Assembly: GCA_041621405.1 (NCBI GenBank)
Contig: JBFKAV010000145.1
Coordinates: 1-8,690 of the forward strand
From: JBFKAV01 sp041621405
Lineage (GTDB): Bacteria; Pseudomonadota; Alphaproteobacteria; Rhodobacterales; Rhodobacteraceae
DNA length: 8,690 bases
Direction of reading: 5' to 3'
The translations under genes and the position numbers were made by a program. Positions 6,119 to 8,690 of the stretch are shown piece after piece. The notes below the pieces were generated by a model that was not told the DNA's origin, ran no database searches, and saw nothing but the letters and a program-made list of their open reading frames with translations. Each line of letters opens with the position of its first letter. The stretch's first letter is position 1.

Positions 6119-6334
6119 GCCGGTGCCCCCCTTTCGCGCATTGGGTTGCGCAATGGCTTCGAGCGTCTTTGCTGCGCGGTCCGAGGTTAGCCCAAAACCG
6201 CGCACGGAGCTACGAACTGGTGGGATTTGGGTGGAACGGACGGGGATGGCCCGTTTCCGGCCAGGGGTTACGGCCGATGAACGCTGCCATCGCGGCGGGT
6301 TGCGGTGGGCGCTCTCAGCGTCGGAAATCCCGGC

Positions 6335-7729
6335 TCAGGCCGCCTGCGCCGCGTCCTCCGGACGGTCGCGCTCGACCTTCAGCCAGACCCCGCCCTCGGG
6401 TCGCAAAGTCAGGATCAGGACCGGTTTCGGCTCCTTGCCCGGGATGCGCGTGAACCGGAAACGCGAGACCAGCGTGGCGAGGATGATCACCGCCTCCTGG
6501 ATCGCGAAGGAGGCGCCGATGCAGATCCTCGGGCCGGCGCCGAACGGCAGGTAGGCATAGCGGTCGATCGCCTTCAGGTCGGCGAAGCGGGCAGGGTCGA
6601 AGGCGTGCGGGTCGTCCCAGAGCAGGTGGTTGCGATGCAGCGCGTAGATCGGCAGCATCACCGTGTCGCCCGGCCGCACCTCGCGGCCGCAGAGCGTGTC
6701 GGCCTTCAGTGCCGAGCGCGACAGCATCGCGGCGGGGGGATATAGCCGCAGCGTCTCGTCGATCACCTGGCGGACGAAGGGCAGGTTCTCCACGTCCTCG
6801 GCCCTGGCCGCCCGGCCCTGCAGCACACCCTGCGCCTCGGCCCGGGCGCGCGCCTGCTGGGCGGGGTCGAAGGCCAGCAGGTAGAGCGACCAGGAGAGCG
6901 CGAGCGCGGTGGTCTCGTGGCCGGCGACGATGAAGGTGAGAAGGTTGTCGCGCATTTCCGGCGTGGTCATCTGCCGGCCCGATGCCGGGTCGTCGGCCTC
7001 GATCAAGAGGTCGAGCAGGTCGGGCACCTCGTGGGGGCCCGCGGCGCGGCGCGCCTCGATGGCGGCGTCGGCGACCCGCTTCATCTCGCGCATGGCGGAG
7101 GTAGAGAAAAGCCGCGACAGCCGCGGCACCCAGCCGGGCACGCCGAGAATGTCGAAGAGCGAGACCTTGGCGGTCTCGGAGATGTAGGCGTCGATCGCCC
7201 GGTGCACCGCCTCGCGATCGAAGCTCTCGCCGCCGGAGAAGGTGACGTCGGAGATCACCTCGAAGGTGGCCGCCACCATTTCCTCGTGGAGGTTGGCGGC
7301 GCGGCCGACCGCGGCATCGAGGCGCTCCGAGGCGCGCTCGGCGGCGGCCGACATGATCGGCGCCAGGTTCTGCACGTTGCGGAGCGAGAACACCGGCGCC
7401 GCGGCCCGGCGCTGCCAGTGCCAGTGCGCGCCCTCGGCGATGAACAAGCTCTCGCCGATCGCCGGCTTCAGGATCAGCTTGGTGACGTCGGACTTGGGGT
7501 AATCCTCCACCGCGTCCTTCAGGATGTGCCGGTTAGTCTCCGGGTCCATCACCATGTGCCAGCGCTTGCCGGTGCGGCCCGAGACCATCGGCTGGCGGGT
7601 GGCGATCTCGGGGATGAGCTCCAGGAGGTTCCGCCGCGCCACCTCGAGCGATTTCAGGATGCCCCAGGGCTCGGTGACCAGCGGCACCTGGACGGGCAGC
7701 TCTCGCGGGGCGGGGGCGTCGCGCGGCAT
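6335..7729 (-). CDS. Cytochrome P450
   Basis: This 464-residue protein is a full-length P450 monooxygenase. Visible landmarks in order are the C-helix WxxxR (Trp103, Arg107), the I-helix oxygen-activation motif AGHETT (269-274), the K-helix ETLR (325-328), PARF (379-382) and the heme-binding loop FGAGPRICIG (396-405) with axial Cys403. There is no N-terminal membrane anchor, so it is a soluble bacterial class enzyme that needs a separate ferredoxin and reductase; neither is encoded in the window. The overall character (RNPVS-like partners lacking, LPFGAGPRICIG, HRNHLLWDDPHAFDPARF) resembles the CYP4/CYP102-type fatty-acid-hydroxylase side of the family, but the substrate is not shown. The start at 7729 has AAGGAG seven bases upstream and a strong promoter just before it, giving a leader of about 13 bases. 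It diverges from a lipoprotein gene; no terminator with a T tract was found downstream (6119-6334). Confidence 0.97.
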   Translation of the reverse strand: MPRDAPAPRELPVQVPLVTEPWGILKSLEVARRNLLELIPEIATRQPMVSGRTGKRWHMVMDPETNRHILKDAVEDYPKSDVTKLILKPAIGESLFIAEGAHWHWQRRAAAPVFSLRNVQNLAPIMSAAAERASERLDAAVGRAANLHEEMVAATFEVISDVTFSGGESFDREAVHRAIDAYISETAKVSLFDILGVPGWVPRLSRLFSTSAMREMKRVADAAIEARRAAGPHEVPDLLDLLIEADDPASGRQMTTPEMRDNLLTFIVAGHETTALALSWSLYLLAFDPAQQARARAEAQGVLQGRAARAEDVENLPFVRQVIDETLRLYPPAAMLSRSALKADTLCGREVRPGDTVMLPIYALHRNHLLWDDPHAFDPARFADLKAIDRYAYLPFGAGPRICIGASFAIQEAVIILATLVSRFRFTRIPGKEPKPVLILTLRPEGGVWLKVERDRPEDAAQAA

Positions 7730-7748
7730 GGATCACTCCTTCCAGACC

Positions 7749-7777
7749 AATATAGGATCGCCGCCGCCAACGGGCAA
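7749..7777 (-). promoter_or_regulatory. Promoter of the cytochrome P450 gene
   Basis: On the minus strand TTGCCC (7777-7772) is followed after exactly 17 bases by TATATT (7754-7749). AT-rich sequence of this kind is rare in this window, which makes the -10 element stand out. Transcription would begin near 7742, leaving only about 13 bases of leader, filled by the AAGGAG ribosome binding site (7741-7736). Confidence 0.6.
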
Positions 7778-7800
7778 AGCCGCCCCGCGATTGCGCCCTG

Positions 7801-7824
7801 CGCGCGGCTGCGCTAAGCCGCGCG
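7801..7824. repeat. Perfect 8-bp inverted repeat between the divergent P450 and lipoprotein genes
   Basis: CGCGCGGC and GCCGCGCG are separated by TGCGCTAA. The repeat ends 22 bases before the lipoprotein ATG and lies upstream of the P450 -35 box. It could be a regulator-binding site shared by the two genes or a hairpin in the lipoprotein leader. In such GC-rich DNA an 8-bp arm made only of G and C can also arise by chance. Confidence 0.4.
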
Positions 7825-7846
7825 AACCTGCGACCCGGAGATCCGA

Positions 7847-8461
7847 ATGCGCCTCGCCCGCCTCGTCGCGCCGCTCGCCCTTCTGATCCTTTCCGCCTGC
7901 GCGGTAAAGGACGGACTCGACGACGCGCCGCCGGATCTGGGCGATTTCCGCCTGGGCCACAACATCGTGGTGGGCGAGACGGCGCGGCTGGTTCCGCCCT
8001 CACGCAGCGCCACGTCCGAGGAGTGGGAAGCGGTGCTCGGCGCCGAGATCGGCAAGCGGCTCGGCCGACACCAGGGCGAGGGGCTCTACCACGTCGGCGT
8101 CAGCGTCGACGCCTACGCGCTGGCGATCCCGGGGGTCCCGGTGGTGCTGAAGCCGCGCTCGGTGCTGGTGGTCTCGGTCACCGTCTGGGACAACGCGACC
8201 CAGTCGAAGATCAACGTCGAGCACGCCCAGCTCACCGTCTTCGAGAATCTGGGCCTCTCGGGCGAGAGCATCGTCGGCTCGGGGATCACCCAGAGCCGGG
8301 AGCAGCAGATGCAGAACCTGGCCGCCGCCGCGGCCCGCGCCATCGAGCGCTGGCTCACCGAGCACAAGGACTGGTTCTCGCCCGATCCGGCGGTCCGCGA
8401 GGCGGCCCGGGCCGAGGCCGCCGTGGTGCGCCCGCGGCAAGGCCCGACGCCCTCCAACTGA
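7847..8461 (+). CDS. Predicted lipoprotein of unknown function
   Basis: This 204-residue protein starts with a lipoprotein signal (MRLARL, then a hydrophobic run) with the lipobox LSAC and Cys18 as the predicted lipidated residue. Cys18 is followed by Ala, not Asp, which by the enteric sorting rule favours the outer membrane. The mature part looks like one mixed alpha/beta domain: strands around YHVGVSVDAYALAIPG (82-97) and SVLVVSVTVWDN (104-115), then a charged helix (about 150-175) and a disordered Pro-rich tail. There are no membrane segments after the signal and no catalytic motif that I recognise. I believe similar proteins are found in other Rhodobacteraceae, but I cannot name a function. 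The start at 7847 has GGAG six bases upstream. It shares its upstream region with the P450 gene in the opposite direction and is followed by tuf after 89 bases. Confidence 0.88.
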   Translation: MRLARLVAPLALLILSACAVKDGLDDAPPDLGDFRLGHNIVVGETARLVPPSRSATSEEWEAVLGAEIGKRLGRHQGEGLYHVGVSVDAYALAIPGVPVVLKPRSVLVVSVTVWDNATQSKINVEHAQLTVFENLGLSGESIVGSGITQSREQQMQNLAAAAARAIERWLTEHKDWFSPDPAVREAARAEAAVVRPRQGPTPSN

Positions 8462-8464
8462 CGC

Positions 8465-8491
8465 TTGATTTTTCCCAGGCGCCCATTTAGA
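8465..8491 (+). promoter_or_regulatory. tuf: Candidate tuf promoter
   Basis: TTGATT (8465-8470) and TTTAGA (8486-8491) are separated by 15 bases; shifting the first box by one base gives 16. This starts four bases after the lipoprotein stop and is the only AT-richer patch before tuf. Transcription would start near 8498. The short spacing keeps confidence low, though a strongly expressed gene such as tuf needs a promoter here unless it reads through from the lipoprotein gene. Confidence 0.35.
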
Positions 8492-8510
8492 CGGCGCGCG
8501 ATGTCCACTC

Positions 8511-8525
8511 GGGGCGAGACGCCCC
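8511..8525 (+). terminator. GC hairpin between lipoprotein gene and tuf (leader hairpin or weak terminator)
   Basis: GGGGCG-AGA-CGCCCC is a perfect six-pair stem with a three-base loop, 50 bases after the lipoprotein stop and 25 bases before the tuf start. No T run follows, so it is not a canonical intrinsic terminator. If the candidate tuf promoter is real, the hairpin lies within the first 30 bases of the tuf transcript. Confidence 0.3.
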
Positions 8526-8550
8526 CCAATGCGACGAGGCGCCACGCGAC

Positions 8551-8690
8551 ATGGCAAAAGCGAAGTTCGAACGCACGAAACCGCACGTGAACGTTGGCAC
8601 GATCGGCCACGTGGACCACGGCAAGACGACGCTGACGGCGGCGATCACGAAGTATTTCGGCGAGTTCAAGGCGTATGACGCGATCGACGC
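8551..8690 (+). CDS. tuf: Elongation factor Tu (partial, N-terminal 46 codons)
   Basis: The first 46 codons match EF-Tu: MAKAKFERTKPHVNVGTIGH followed by the G1/P-loop motif GHVDHGKTT and LTAAITKYFG. EF-Tu carries aminoacyl-tRNA to the ribosomal A site in its GTP form. The gene runs off the right edge, so domains 2 and 3 and most of the G domain are outside the window. GAGG lies 11 bases upstream of the ATG, a rather wide spacing for such a highly translated gene. Codon choice here is strongly biased (ACG, GCG, AAG), as expected of high expression. In many alphaproteobacteria tuf is duplicated: one copy follows rpsL-rpsG-fusA, the other precedes secE-nusG. Since a lipoprotein gene and not fusA is upstream, this is probably the second copy (inference). 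Confidence 0.97.
   Translation, partial: MAKAKFERTKPHVNVGTIGHVDHGKTTLTAAITKYFGEFKAYDAID

Noticed and set aside
6119..6334. Noncoding gap between the secreted protein and the P450 examined for an RNA gene, terminator or small gene
   Set aside because: Only imperfect inverted repeats without a T tract were found, plus CATTG/CAATG arms near 6140-6156. No frame with a ribosome binding site was seen. It probably holds the promoter of the secreted protein gene, but no good -10/-35 pair was found.
6917..7816. 299-codon plus-strand frame opposite the P450
   Set aside because: It mirrors the P450 codons, has no domain, and runs over the P450 promoter.

Overview
This is a very GC-rich (mostly about 70% or more) chromosomal window from an alphaproteobacterium, most likely of the Rhodobacteraceae/Paracoccaceae type. 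The grounds are a rpsU/COQ9 divergent pair, a short 68-residue bS21, COQ9-dependent ubiquinone chemistry, an EutA-like racemase-family gene, many GGAGG ribosome binding sites, and high GC with long antisense shadow frames. No rRNA, tRNA, CRISPR, insertion sequence or phage gene was seen. It reads as core chromosome with one small catabolic operon and one compositionally odd orphan gene.

Positions 1-2855 (minus strand) hold a tightly packed three-gene operon. In transcription order it encodes a fold-type II PLP enzyme of the diaminopropionate ammonia-lyase type, an M24 'pita-bread' metallohydrolase (4-base ATGA overlap) and an EutA-like Asp/Glu-racemase-superfamily protein (1-base gap, cut by the window edge). 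Together they look like a pathway that hydrolyses an amide- or ring-type amino-acid derivative and then removes amino groups. The substrate cannot be read from sequence. Residue changes in the first two enzymes suggest it is not plain diaminopropionate or a dipeptide.

Positions 2943-3794 (minus) hold a small lytic transglycosylase lipoprotein and, upstream of it, rpsU (ribosomal protein bS21). A candidate intrinsic terminator lies between them. rpsU has a good promoter with an inverted repeat in its spacer and a structured leader. Diverging from rpsU is a plus-strand pair at 3918-5637: COQ9 (ubiquinone biosynthesis) and a PIG3-type NAD(P)H:quinone oxidoreductase, probably one transcript with a quinone theme.

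Positions 5720-6118 (minus) hold a small secreted four-cysteine protein that I do not recognise, at about 62% GC against over 70% for its neighbours. Then come a complete cytochrome P450 (6335-7729, minus) with a good promoter and, diverging from it, a lipoprotein of unknown function (7847-8461, plus). The window ends in the first 46 codons of tuf (EF-Tu), with a candidate promoter and a leader hairpin. fusA is not upstream, so this tuf copy is outside the usual str operon arrangement on its 5' side.

I found no clearly new multi-gene system. The best candidates for a second look are the catabolic trio with its altered active-site residues, the orphan secreted protein, and the structured regulatory DNA of rpsU, the P450/lipoprotein divergent region and tuf.
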